From Robertmurraya korlensis NBRC 107688 (GTDB taxonomy: Bacteria; Bacillota; Bacilli; Bacillales; Cytobacillaceae), in assembly GCF_001591645.1 (NCBI RefSeq), contig NZ_BCVH01000003.1:186001-250000 (forward strand): 64,000 nt of DNA, in the 5' to 3' direction. Shown in pieces: positions 26,456-34,020 of this stretch. The notes beneath the pieces were generated by a model. The model made no database searches. It was not told the DNA's origin and was given only the letters and a program-made list of their open reading frames with translations. The translations under genes were made by a program, and so were the position numbers. How positions within the stretch are numbered: the first letter of the stretch is position 1; each line of letters opens with the position of its first letter.

Positions 26456-28903
26456 ATGAAATATAAAGACTTAATCGAAAAAATGACGCTTGAAGAGAAA
26501 GCATCGTTAATGTCAGGAAAAGATTTCTGGCAAACACAGGATATCAAACGTCTTGGAATCAATAACATGTTTCTAGCCGATGGACCACATGGCATCCGAA
26601 AGCAAGCGGCAGCGGCAGACCATCTCGGCCTTAATGCTAGTATTCCTGCCACTTGTTTTCCAACAGCGGCGACAGTTGCGAATAGCTGGAACGTAGAGCT
26701 GGGAGAACAAATGGGTGAGTACCTTGGTGAAGAAGCGGTTGCACAGGGAGTACACGTTCTCTTAGGTCCTGGGATCAATATGAAGAGAAATCCCTTAGCA
26801 GGAAGAAACTTTGAGTATTTTAGTGAAGATCCCTTTCTTGCAGGCAAATTGGCTGCAGGCATGATTAAGGGAATTCAATCACATGGAATTTCTGCCTGTG
26901 TGAAGCACTTTGCTGTCAATAATCAGGAAGAGCGTCGAATGGCGATTGATACCATTGTTGATGAACGAACGCTAAGAGAAATCTATTTGACAGCATTTGA
27001 AATTGCTATTAAAGAAGGTAAGACAAAAACCGTCATGTCTGCTTATAATATGCTGAATGGCACCTACACGAATGAAAATATCCATTTGATGAGAGATATC
27101 CTGCGGAATGAATGGAAATACGATGGTGTTGTCGTAACCGATTGGGGCGGAAGCAATGATCGTGTAGCAGGATTAGTTGCAGGCAATGAGCTAGAAATGC
27201 CAACAACGGCTGGTGAAACAAATGAGGAAATTATTGAAGCCATTAAAACGGGAAAAATAAAAGAAGAAGTATTAGACGAAAATGTAGATCGATTGCTTGA
27301 CCTTATTTTTACAACTGATAAGGCTTTGAAGGAATCTCAAAAAGAGATCAATCAGGAAAAGCATCATCGAATGGCACAAACCGTTGCCGAAGAATCGATT
27401 GTTCTATTAAAGAATGAAGAACAAATCCTGCCCATTAAAAAGGGAACAAAAGTCGCTATTATTGGTGATTTTGCAAAAGAAGCACGATACCAAGGGGCAG
27501 GCTCATCCATTGTTAATCCTACGAAATTAGATAGTACGTTAGATGGTATCAAGGAATGCGAATTTGTGAGCATTGGATTTGAACCTGGTTTTGACCGATA
27601 CGGAAAGAAAAGTCAGAAAAAAATAGATCAAGCATGTGCACTCGCCAAAAATGCGGATGTGGTCCTTTTATATATTGGACTGGATGAAGTGACAGAAGCG
27701 GAAGGGCTTGACAGACAAAGCATGGAAATACCTGAAAATCAGATTGAATTATTAACAGCTCTTCAAAAAGTGAATCCCAATATTGTCGCGATCCTATCCT
27801 CTGGTGCGGCAGTTGAAATGCCATGGATTGGTAAGGTAAAAGGGCTAGTGCATGGTTATTTAAGTGGGCAGGCAGGAGCAAAAGCGATTCTACGGGTATT
27901 GTCAGGCGATGTAAATCCATCTGGAAAATTAGCAGAATCGTATCCGATTCATTACGAGGATACCCCGTCTTGCTACCAATTCCCAGGGAAAGAGGTTAGT
28001 GTGGAATACCGAGAGGGTCCATATATAGGCTACCGCTATTATGATACAGCCAATGTTGCTGTGTTATTCCCATTTGGATTTGGACTGAGTTATACTACCT
28101 TTGAATACGCTGATATCCAAGTGGCGAAGGAGGGTGTCACCTTTACCTTGACCAATACGGGCGGAAGGGCTGGAAGTGAAGTGACACAGCTGTATGTTGG
28201 CTGTAAATCTACGAATATTTTCAGGCCAAAAAAGGAGTTAAAAGGGTTTACGAAAGTGTTCTTACTTCCAGGCGAGACAAAAACCGTTACCATTCCATTT
28301 GATGATAAAACATTTCGTTACTTTAATATTAAGACCAATAGCTGGGAAATAGAAGCAGCTGACTATGAACTAATGATTGGTGCATCGATTGCAGATATCC
28401 GATTAAAAGACGTAATCGCGATTGAAGGGACAGGAGCACCACTTCCATACGATCAAAATGAACTACCATCCTATTATTCTGGTAAAGCAAACCATGTAAG
28501 CCAAGAGGAATTTGAACAGTTGCTAGGAAGAAAGGTACCAGAATCCAAATGGGATCGAACAAAAGCGCTAGGCTATAATGATACGATTGCCCAGTGTCAG
28601 TATGCGAAGAGCGGATTCGCAAGGTTTATTTTTAAGACCATCAATTTTTCACACTGGTTCCTAAAAAAAATAGGGAAGAGAAGTACGGCTAATTTAATCA
28701 TGATGTCCATCTATCATATGCCGTTCCGTGGCGTTGCTAGAATGACAGGCGGAGTGATCAATATGCCAATGCTAGATGGAATTTTGATGATCATGAATGG
28801 TCAGTTCATGAAAGGTTTGCGTCATTTGCTAAAGGAAAGAAAGAAAAAGGTGAAGCGCGAAAAGTTAAAAACAACCATGGTACAGGCGACAAAGGAGATG
28901 TAA
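26456..28903 (+). CDS. GH3 family beta-glycosidase, canonical order
   Basis: 815 residues with no signal peptide. TIM-barrel first (MTLEEKASLMSGKDFW, AGRNFEYFSEDP, CVKHFAVNNQE), with the nucleophile Asp in VVTDWGGSNDR near residue 228. The alpha/beta C-domain follows from about 305 (ESIVLLKNEEQILPI), then the FnIII-like domain (FPFGFGLSYTTFEY). The last 110 residues are an extra tail (hydrophobic helices plus a Lys-rich end) not usual in GH3, which may bind the inner face of the membrane. It is followed by gtrA after 6 bp. Confidence 0.9.
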   Translation: MKYKDLIEKMTLEEKASLMSGKDFWQTQDIKRLGINNMFLADGPHGIRKQAAAADHLGLNASIPATCFPTAATVANSWNVELGEQMGEYLGEEAVAQGVHVLLGPGINMKRNPLAGRNFEYFSEDPFLAGKLAAGMIKGIQSHGISACVKHFAVNNQEERRMAIDTIVDERTLREIYLTAFEIAIKEGKTKTVMSAYNMLNGTYTNENIHLMRDILRNEWKYDGVVVTDWGGSNDRVAGLVAGNELEMPTTAGETNEEIIEAIKTGKIKEEVLDENVDRLLDLIFTTDKALKESQKEINQEKHHRMAQTVAEESIVLLKNEEQILPIKKGTKVAIIGDFAKEARYQGAGSSIVNPTKLDSTLDGIKECEFVSIGFEPGFDRYGKKSQKKIDQACALAKNADVVLLYIGLDEVTEAEGLDRQSMEIPENQIELLTALQKVNPNIVAILSSGAAVEMPWIGKVKGLVHGYLSGQAGAKAILRVLSGDVNPSGKLAESYPIHYEDTPSCYQFPGKEVSVEYREGPYIGYRYYDTANVAVLFPFGFGLSYTTFEYADIQVAKEGVTFTLTNTGGRAGSEVTQLYVGCKSTNIFRPKKELKGFTKVFLLPGETKTVTIPFDDKTFRYFNIKTNSWEIEAADYELMIGASIADIRLKDVIAIEGTGAPLPYDQNELPSYYSGKANHVSQEEFEQLLGRKVPESKWDRTKALGYNDTIAQCQYAKSGFARFIFKTINFSHWFLKKIGKRSTANLIMMSIYHMPFRGVARMTGGVINMPMLDGILMIMNGQFMKGLRHLLKERKKKVKREKLKTTMVQATKEM

Positions 28904-28909
28904 AATAGG

Positions 28910-29545
28910 ATGAGTAACGGAAAGGTAGATTCAAATAAAGCGGGTTCCGGAATGGCTGGAATCTGGAATAACTATAAGGAAAAGCATCCTAATACAGCTC
29001 AATTCCTAGTATTCTTTTTGCTAAGTAATGGGATTACCGTCTTACAGCTTGTATTAATGCCTGTGTTTAAGAGTATATTCGCTCAAACCTCCTTAGTTAC
29101 TACGGATTTTCAGGTTTTGCCGTTTGGACAAAATTTTGATGGTAGTGACTATTATGTATTTGATTATGCAGCAGGTTCACTTGCTTCCGGTGGGGGAGGA
29201 GGACTTGCCTACTTCCTTGCCGTGCAAATTACCATTGCGATTGCACAGATTATTAACTTTTTCGCACAGAGAAGCATTACATTTAAATCAAACAGCAATG
29301 TGTGGAGAGCCGCGTTTTGGTATGTAGTGGCGTATATCGGTATCACCATTGGTGCTGCCGCAGCTCAAGGATTCTATAAGGCTCCCATCTATTATTTGTT
29401 AATGAATACATGGGGGATGGGTTCTTTCGGTGAAACCATGGCAGATATGATAACAATGATTATCAATAGTGCGATTTCATTCTGGGTATTCTTCCCGATT
29501 TTTAAAATCATATTTAAACAAGAGCCTGAAAATCAGGCTTTATAA
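28910..29545 (+). CDS. GtrA-like polytopic membrane protein
   Basis: 211 residues with four main hydrophobic helices. The segment IINFFAQRSITFKSNSNVW is characteristic of GtrA proteins, which take part in moving lipid-linked sugars (undecaprenyl-phosphate-glucose type) across the membrane. An unusual Gly-rich insert (SGGGGGLAYF) lies between helices 1 and 2. It sits 6 bp after GH3 and 14 bp before GT2, so it is in the same operon. The usual GtrB (GT2 with two C-terminal helices) is not evident here. Confidence 0.7.
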   Translation: MSNGKVDSNKAGSGMAGIWNNYKEKHPNTAQFLVFFLLSNGITVLQLVLMPVFKSIFAQTSLVTTDFQVLPFGQNFDGSDYYVFDYAAGSLASGGGGGLAYFLAVQITIAIAQIINFFAQRSITFKSNSNVWRAAFWYVVAYIGITIGAAAAQGFYKAPIYYLLMNTWGMGSFGETMADMITMIINSAISFWVFFPIFKIIFKQEPENQAL

Positions 29546-29559
29546 AGGTAGGGTTCGAA

Positions 29560-30576
29560 ATGAAATTATTATCAGTCGTCATTCCTTGCTATAATTCACA
29601 AGATTATATGAGATACTGCATCGAGTCGCTTCTACCTGGTGGGGAAAACGTTGAGATACTGATAGTAAATGACGGCTCGGTTGATCGAACGGCAGAAATA
29701 GCTAATGAATATGCTCAAAAGTATCCAACGATCGTCAAAGCGATTCATCAGGAAAATGGAGGACATGGGGAAGCGGTCAACGCAGGAATCCGTCATGCAT
29801 CAGGAATCTACTTTAAAGTGGTTGACAGTGATGATTGGGTAGATACTAGAGCTTATCTCAAAATTTTGGACACTTTAGCAAATTTTGTTACGGAAAATCA
29901 TTCCGTTGATATGATGATTAGCAATTTTGTCTATGAAAAAGAAGGCGCAAAATATAAAAAAGTAATGAAATATGAAAATATTCTACCAGAAGGGGAAATC
30001 TTCTCTTGGGATGATATCAAACGTTTTCGTAAAGGCCAATATCTATTGATGCACTCGGTAATTTACCGAACGGAGATGCTAAGAGAGTGCGGGCTTGAAC
30101 TTCCGAAGCATACCTTTTATGTGGACAATTTATATGTCTATCGACCACTTGAACATGTTCAGAAAATCTTTTACCTTAATGTCGACTTTTACAGATATTT
30201 TATTGGCAGGGAAGATCAATCGGTTCATGAAAGTGTCATGATTAAAAGAATTGATCAGCAGATTAAGGTAAACAAGCTCATGATTGAGCAAGTTGAACTT
30301 GAACATATTAGCAGTCCAAAGCTTCGTGAGTATCTGCTTCACCATCTTGAAATTGTCACGATCGTTTCGGCCATTTTATTAATACGATCAGGTACGGAAG
30401 AAAATCTAAAGAAGAAAAAAGAACTATGGAAGTATATTAAGAATAGAGACAATGAATTGTATCATGAACTTAGATATGGAATGATGGGCCAGTTGTTGAA
30501 TTTACCTGGCCGAGCAGGACGTAGTATTTCTGTAGGAGCCTATAAACTATCCCAAAAAGTTGTTGGCTTTAATTAA
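29560..30576 (+). CDS. GT2 family glycosyltransferase
   Basis: 338 residues. The GT-A fold starts at once with SVVIPCYNSQDYMRYCIESL, followed by EILIVNDGSVDRT and the nucleotide-sugar binding DXD-like VVDSDDW near residue 90. There is no transmembrane pair, so it is not a classical GtrB. The last 120 residues are helical and charged. Together with Glf downstream it could add galactofuranose, or with GtrA another sugar, to a surface glycan. Donor and acceptor are unknown. Confidence 0.88.
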   Translation: MKLLSVVIPCYNSQDYMRYCIESLLPGGENVEILIVNDGSVDRTAEIANEYAQKYPTIVKAIHQENGGHGEAVNAGIRHASGIYFKVVDSDDWVDTRAYLKILDTLANFVTENHSVDMMISNFVYEKEGAKYKKVMKYENILPEGEIFSWDDIKRFRKGQYLLMHSVIYRTEMLRECGLELPKHTFYVDNLYVYRPLEHVQKIFYLNVDFYRYFIGREDQSVHESVMIKRIDQQIKVNKLMIEQVELEHISSPKLREYLLHHLEIVTIVSAILLIRSGTEENLKKKKELWKYIKNRDNELYHELRYGMMGQLLNLPGRAGRSISVGAYKLSQKVVGFN

Positions 30577-30590
30577 AAACTCGTAAATAA

Positions 30591-30627
30591 AAAACAGCTT
30601 CAGTGAAATTTCTGAAGCTGTTTTTTA
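30591..30627 (+). terminator. Hairpin between GT2 and glf
   Basis: Stem AAAACAGCTTCAG / CTGAAGCTGTTTT with an 8-base loop and T6. A complete terminator directly ahead of glf means that glf depends on read-through or on an unseen promoter. Confidence 0.88.
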
Positions 30628-30646
30628 TCAAAAGGAGGAGGACAGT

Positions 30647-31759
30647 ATGAAGGCAAAATATGATTTCTTAATTGTTGGAGCAGGTCTCTATGGTGCCGTG
30701 TTTGCCTATAAGGCGAAAAAAGCGGGAAAGTCCTGCCTCATTATTGATAAACGAAGCCATATTGCTGGAAATATCTATACAGAAAAAGTCGAGGATATCC
30801 AGGTACATAAATATGGTGCGCATATTTTTCATACTAACAACAAAGAGGTATGGGAGTTTGTCAACCAGTTTGCTGAATTCAATCGATACACAAATAGTCC
30901 AGTAGCTAATTATCAGGGTGAAATCTATAATTTACCGTTTAATATGAATACGTTTAACAAAATGTGGGGCGTGACTACTCCAGATGAAGCAAAGGAGAAG
31001 ATTGACCTACAGCGTAGGGAAAGCTATGTTAAACATCCGCAAAACCTGGAGGAGCAGGCGATTAACCTCGTAGGTAGCGATATCTATGAAAAGCTGATTC
31101 GTGGCTATACAGAAAAGCAATGGGGACGTCCATGTACGGAAATACCAGCCTTCATTATTCGCAGATTGCCGGTTCGATTTACGTACGACAATAATTATTT
31201 TAACGATCCTTATCAGGGAATTCCAATTGACGGATATACAGCTATGGTTGAACGAATGATTGAAGGAATTGAAGTGAAACTTGAAACGGACTATCTAGAA
31301 AACAAAAGCGACTGGGATCATCTTGCAAACATGGTCGTGTACACGGGTCCGGTTGATGCCTATTTTCATTATCAGTTTGGTGTACTGGAGTATAGAAGTT
31401 TGCTGTTTGAAACAGAGGTTATGGATACAGATAATTTTCAAGGGAATGCTGTCGTGAATTATACCGACCGCGAGACACCATACACGAGAATCATAGAGCA
31501 CAAACATTTTGATTTCGGCACTCAACCCAAAACCGTTGTTACCCGTGAATACAGTGTCGAGTGGAAACAAGGCGACGAGCCATATTATCCGATCAATGAT
31601 GAGAAAAACAGCATGCAGTATAAAAGGTATAAAGCACTAACAGATAAAGAAGGCAACGTCATTTTTGGAGGCCGCCTAGGGGAATACAAATATTATAATA
31701 TGGACCAGGTTGTCGAAGCGGCATTACGTAAGGCAGACGAGGTTTTAGGGAATAGGTAG
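30647..31759 (+). CDS. glf: UDP-galactopyranose mutase
   Basis: 370 residues, the standard length. FAD-binding motif FLIVGAGLYGAVFA at the N-terminus, then GKSCLIIDKRSHIAGNIYT. Also visible are HKYGAHIFHTNNKEVW, the YTEKQWG motif near residue 160 and the C-terminal GRLGEYKYYNMDQVV. It interconverts UDP-Galp and UDP-Galf, supplying galactofuranose for surface glycans. AAAGGAGGAGG precedes ATG 30647. It lies 70 bp after GT2, separated by a terminator-like hairpin. The presence of Galf biosynthesis beside two GH3 genes raises the possibility that one of them is a galactofuranosidase. Confidence 0.95.
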   Translation: MKAKYDFLIVGAGLYGAVFAYKAKKAGKSCLIIDKRSHIAGNIYTEKVEDIQVHKYGAHIFHTNNKEVWEFVNQFAEFNRYTNSPVANYQGEIYNLPFNMNTFNKMWGVTTPDEAKEKIDLQRRESYVKHPQNLEEQAINLVGSDIYEKLIRGYTEKQWGRPCTEIPAFIIRRLPVRFTYDNNYFNDPYQGIPIDGYTAMVERMIEGIEVKLETDYLENKSDWDHLANMVVYTGPVDAYFHYQFGVLEYRSLLFETEVMDTDNFQGNAVVNYTDRETPYTRIIEHKHFDFGTQPKTVVTREYSVEWKQGDEPYYPINDEKNSMQYKRYKALTDKEGNVIFGGRLGEYKYYNMDQVVEAALRKADEVLGNR

Positions 31760-31844
31760 ACCCTCTAGGGGGAGTAGATTGTCTTGGGAAGATGGAGGAT
31801 TTGAAAAAGATAGGTCTATTCTGAAATATAACTTTACTTAAAAG

Positions 31845-31881
31845 TAGCACAGATCAGTAGCGATCTGTGCTATGTTTGTTT
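31845..31881. terminator. Bidirectional terminator between glf and the nuclease gene
   Basis: Perfect 11-bp stem TAGCACAGATC / GATCTGTGCTA around AGTAGC, with T-rich flanks on both strands. It separates convergent genes. Confidence 0.85.
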
Positions 31882-31915
31882 CAATTATGCAGCTAGTAAT
31901 AGAAGTGAAATAGTG

Positions 31916-32653
31916 TTAAATTCCCTTTGGTGCTCGAAATCCAGCGTCTATGGCTTCTTGTTCCGTGCAAAACATTACTTCGGCTTTTGTCTGCTCATAC
32001 CAGGGCGAATCAGGCGTATGGTAGATTTTCTTCGAACCGATATTCCCTTTGATCAAACAACTCTCAGGAAGTTCCGTCCCACTTTCCATTTGTGGTGATT
32101 CAATGACCTCAGGTTTAAAACCATCCTCCTGTACATAATTCTCCACTTCCCAAATTCCGATGCCTTGTTGTTGAGCTTCCTTTTGTAAGTCAGTAAATGG
32201 ATCAACATAGCGTGTATTGGGTGGATATACGTAAGCGACCCTCGCTAGACTATTCTGTAATAGCTCCTCTTGAACCATCGTTCCATCCACATAAACATAA
32301 GCCAAAAGGCGACCATATTTATCTTTTTGAGGGCCAATATCAAATTCTAGTTCAATGGTTTTAGCGTTGGTTACAAGGTCACTAGTGAAGTCTTTCGCTT
32401 CTTGACCAAACGGTTGTTCACCTAAACGTGGGTGAGACGTTTCTGGGGTATCCACAAGCAAGAACCGTACGTTGTGTTCTTCACCTTGATAGATGACAGA
32501 AATGGTGTCTCCATCAACAGGATGATCAAGTGCTACTTGGACTCTCTTAAACTCTGTACTCTCAGTAACATTCTGTTGATGTACAGATTTGGTGGGGGAG
32601 CATCCTGAAAGGAATAGGAATAAAACTAGATATAAAGTGAGTAAACGTACCAA
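31916..32653 (-). CDS. Secreted thermonuclease-like lipoprotein (SNase domain)
   Basis: 245 residues. The signal peptide ends with the lipobox LSGC. The staphylococcal-nuclease domain (about 40-175) keeps the catalytic Arg in VRFLLVDTPET, Glu in PFGQEAKDF and Arg in DKYGRLLAYV. The C-terminal CLIKGNIGSKKIYHTPDSPW segment is the small sunset-type domain that often follows SNase in Bacillus. TTG start at 32653 with GAGGGG six bases upstream. It likely degrades extracellular nucleic acids and has no link to the flanking sugar genes. Confidence 0.9.
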   Translation of the reverse strand: MVRLLTLYLVLFLFLSGCSPTKSVHQQNVTESTEFKRVQVALDHPVDGDTISVIYQGEEHNVRFLLVDTPETSHPRLGEQPFGQEAKDFTSDLVTNAKTIELEFDIGPQKDKYGRLLAYVYVDGTMVQEELLQNSLARVAYVYPPNTRYVDPFTDLQKEAQQQGIGIWEVENYVQEDGFKPEVIESPQMESGTELPESCLIKGNIGSKKIYHTPDSPWYEQTKAEVMFCTEQEAIDAGFRAPKGI

Positions 32654-32794
32654 ATAAACCCCTCATTTCATAAGCTTGTTACATACCAATGTGTTACTTT
32701 ATTGAATAGTGAAACCAAATATTAATTACCTTTACTTGTTACTTGGGCCTGTACTATGCAGGGAATCTCTCTATAGAACTTTTGAATACACTAT

Positions 32795-32820
32795 CAAAAC
32801 CATCCTATTGGGTGGTTTTG
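32795..32820 (-). terminator. Hairpin at the end of araC 2, overlapping its stop codon
   Basis: CAAAACCATCC / GGGTGGTTTTG around TATT. Read on the minus strand, the first arm encodes the final residues of araC 2 and the stop. It is a near copy of the hairpin at 17733-17762. Confidence 0.65.
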
Positions 32821-33797
32821 TCATATCTATGTTTTTCCTTATAACTGTAAGGTGTCTCCTGAAACAATTCTTTAAATTTTTTATAAAAAAACGTCACGCT
32901 TGAATACCCGACTTCCTCTGCGATTTGTGGAATAGGTAGATCAGAATGTGACAAGAACAAAGCTGCCTGGTTTAACCGTTGAATCTGGAGAAGTTCTTTA
33001 AACGACTTGCCTGTCCCTTTTTTCAGCAAGGTGGAAAGATAACTGGGATGGAAGCCAAACCTTTGACCCATATCCACTAGAGAACAGTCCTGATAATGCT
33101 CTTCAATATATCTCAAAAATTCTAATAGAGAAGAGTCGTTTGATCTTTCATAGGTAGTAGGGTCGTTGTGATAACGAAGGAGTGTGGAAAATAACACGAT
33201 CATATATGAGTCGATAATTTCTTCCGAACAGAAGTCTCGATCGAAAAATTCACACATCATATTCTCCATGATTTCAATGATCTTCGTCTTTTCATCTGGT
33301 CGGAAAATCAGGAAATGATTTTGTTTCCGTGTGCTGACTAATGATTCAATCATGAATTGAGAAATAATGCTTTTTTGAGACAATCTTCTAAGAAAACTAG
33401 GAGATAGATAGTCCTGTTTCATGATGATGTTGATAATGAGGTCCTTCTTTGTCGTTGCATCCACACTATGTGGTGTTTCTTTGTTAATGAATATCAGTTC
33501 TCCTTTTTCCAAAACCACCTTGTTCCCCTTTACAGTAACGGTACAACTCCCTCGATAGACAAACATCATTTCAATATAATCATGCATATGAAGAGGAATT
33601 ACCGAGTGATAAGGCTGTTGGGAAATAGAGATGTTCTCCGCAATCGGTGAATCGTTTATATCAAAGCCTTTGCTAAAAAGAAAGACTTCCTCTCCATCTA
33701 CTGTCACGATGGAGGGTTGATACTCCTTCACAACCTTTTCTTTATCAATCTCAAAATGTACCGATTTCAAAAAGCTTTCTAGTTCTGATCGTTCCAT
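32805..33797 (-). CDS. AraC family regulator with N-terminal cupin (paralog 2)
   Basis: 330 residues from ATG 33797, exactly the length of paralog 1. Cupin domain with PLHMHDYIEMMFVYRGSC near residue 75. The C-terminal HTH pair includes HPSYLSTLLKKGTGKSFKELL and PIPQIAEEVGYSSVTFFYKKF. The longer open frame from 33884 is rejected because AAAGGGTG lies just before 33797 and the region above it holds an operator. It is divergent from GH1/GH43, which it probably activates. A GATTCGAGTAATCAT copy at 33816-33830, between its own start and promoter, suggests autoregulation. Confidence 0.9.
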   Translation of the reverse strand: MERSELESFLKSVHFEIDKEKVVKEYQPSIVTVDGEEVFLFSKGFDINDSPIAENISISQQPYHSVIPLHMHDYIEMMFVYRGSCTVTVKGNKVVLEKGELIFINKETPHSVDATTKKDLIINIIMKQDYLSPSFLRRLSQKSIISQFMIESLVSTRKQNHFLIFRPDEKTKIIEIMENMMCEFFDRDFCSEEIIDSYMIVLFSTLLRYHNDPTTYERSNDSSLLEFLRYIEEHYQDCSLVDMGQRFGFHPSYLSTLLKKGTGKSFKELLQIQRLNQAALFLSHSDLPIPQIAEEVGYSSVTFFYKKFKELFQETPYSYKEKHRYDKTTQ

Positions 33798-33815
33798 GGT
33801 ATCGCACCCTTTTTC

Positions 33816-33830
33816 GATTCGAGTAATCAT
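33816..33830 (+). promoter_or_regulatory. Extra GATTCGAG box in the araC 2 leader
   Basis: GATTCGAGTAATCAT matches the boxes at 6841 and 33917 but has no cre-like site 42 bp downstream. It lies 19 bp upstream of the araC 2 start codon, where binding would block its transcription or translation. Confidence 0.55.
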
Positions 33831-33908
33831 TTCTCTCATTTTAATATAAAAAAGACCTGGTGTTAACCCTAAGAGCTGTTTCATATTAACGAAAGCTTAC
33901 TAAAATAG

Positions 33909-33977
33909 AAATCTATGATTCGAGCAATCAACTTCTAGGATTTTAACATTATCTTAGCGGAAAGCGTTTGCTACTAT
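33909..33977 (+). promoter_or_regulatory. AraC-type box plus cre-like site plus -10 (GH1-GH43 promoter)
   Basis: Box AAATCTATGATTCGAG from 33909, cre-like GGAAAGCGTTTGCT at 33959-33972 and -10 TACTAT at 33972-33977. Spacing is the same as in the three other modules. Confidence 0.7.
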
Positions 33978-34020
33978 CAAAGTATAGCTTGGTAAAAAAT
34001 TTCACGCGGAGGTAATTACG

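Noticed and set aside
33798-33884. N-terminal extension of araC 2
   Set aside because: The extension lacks a ribosome site, contains an operator copy, and the 330-residue form from 33797 equals the paralog's length.
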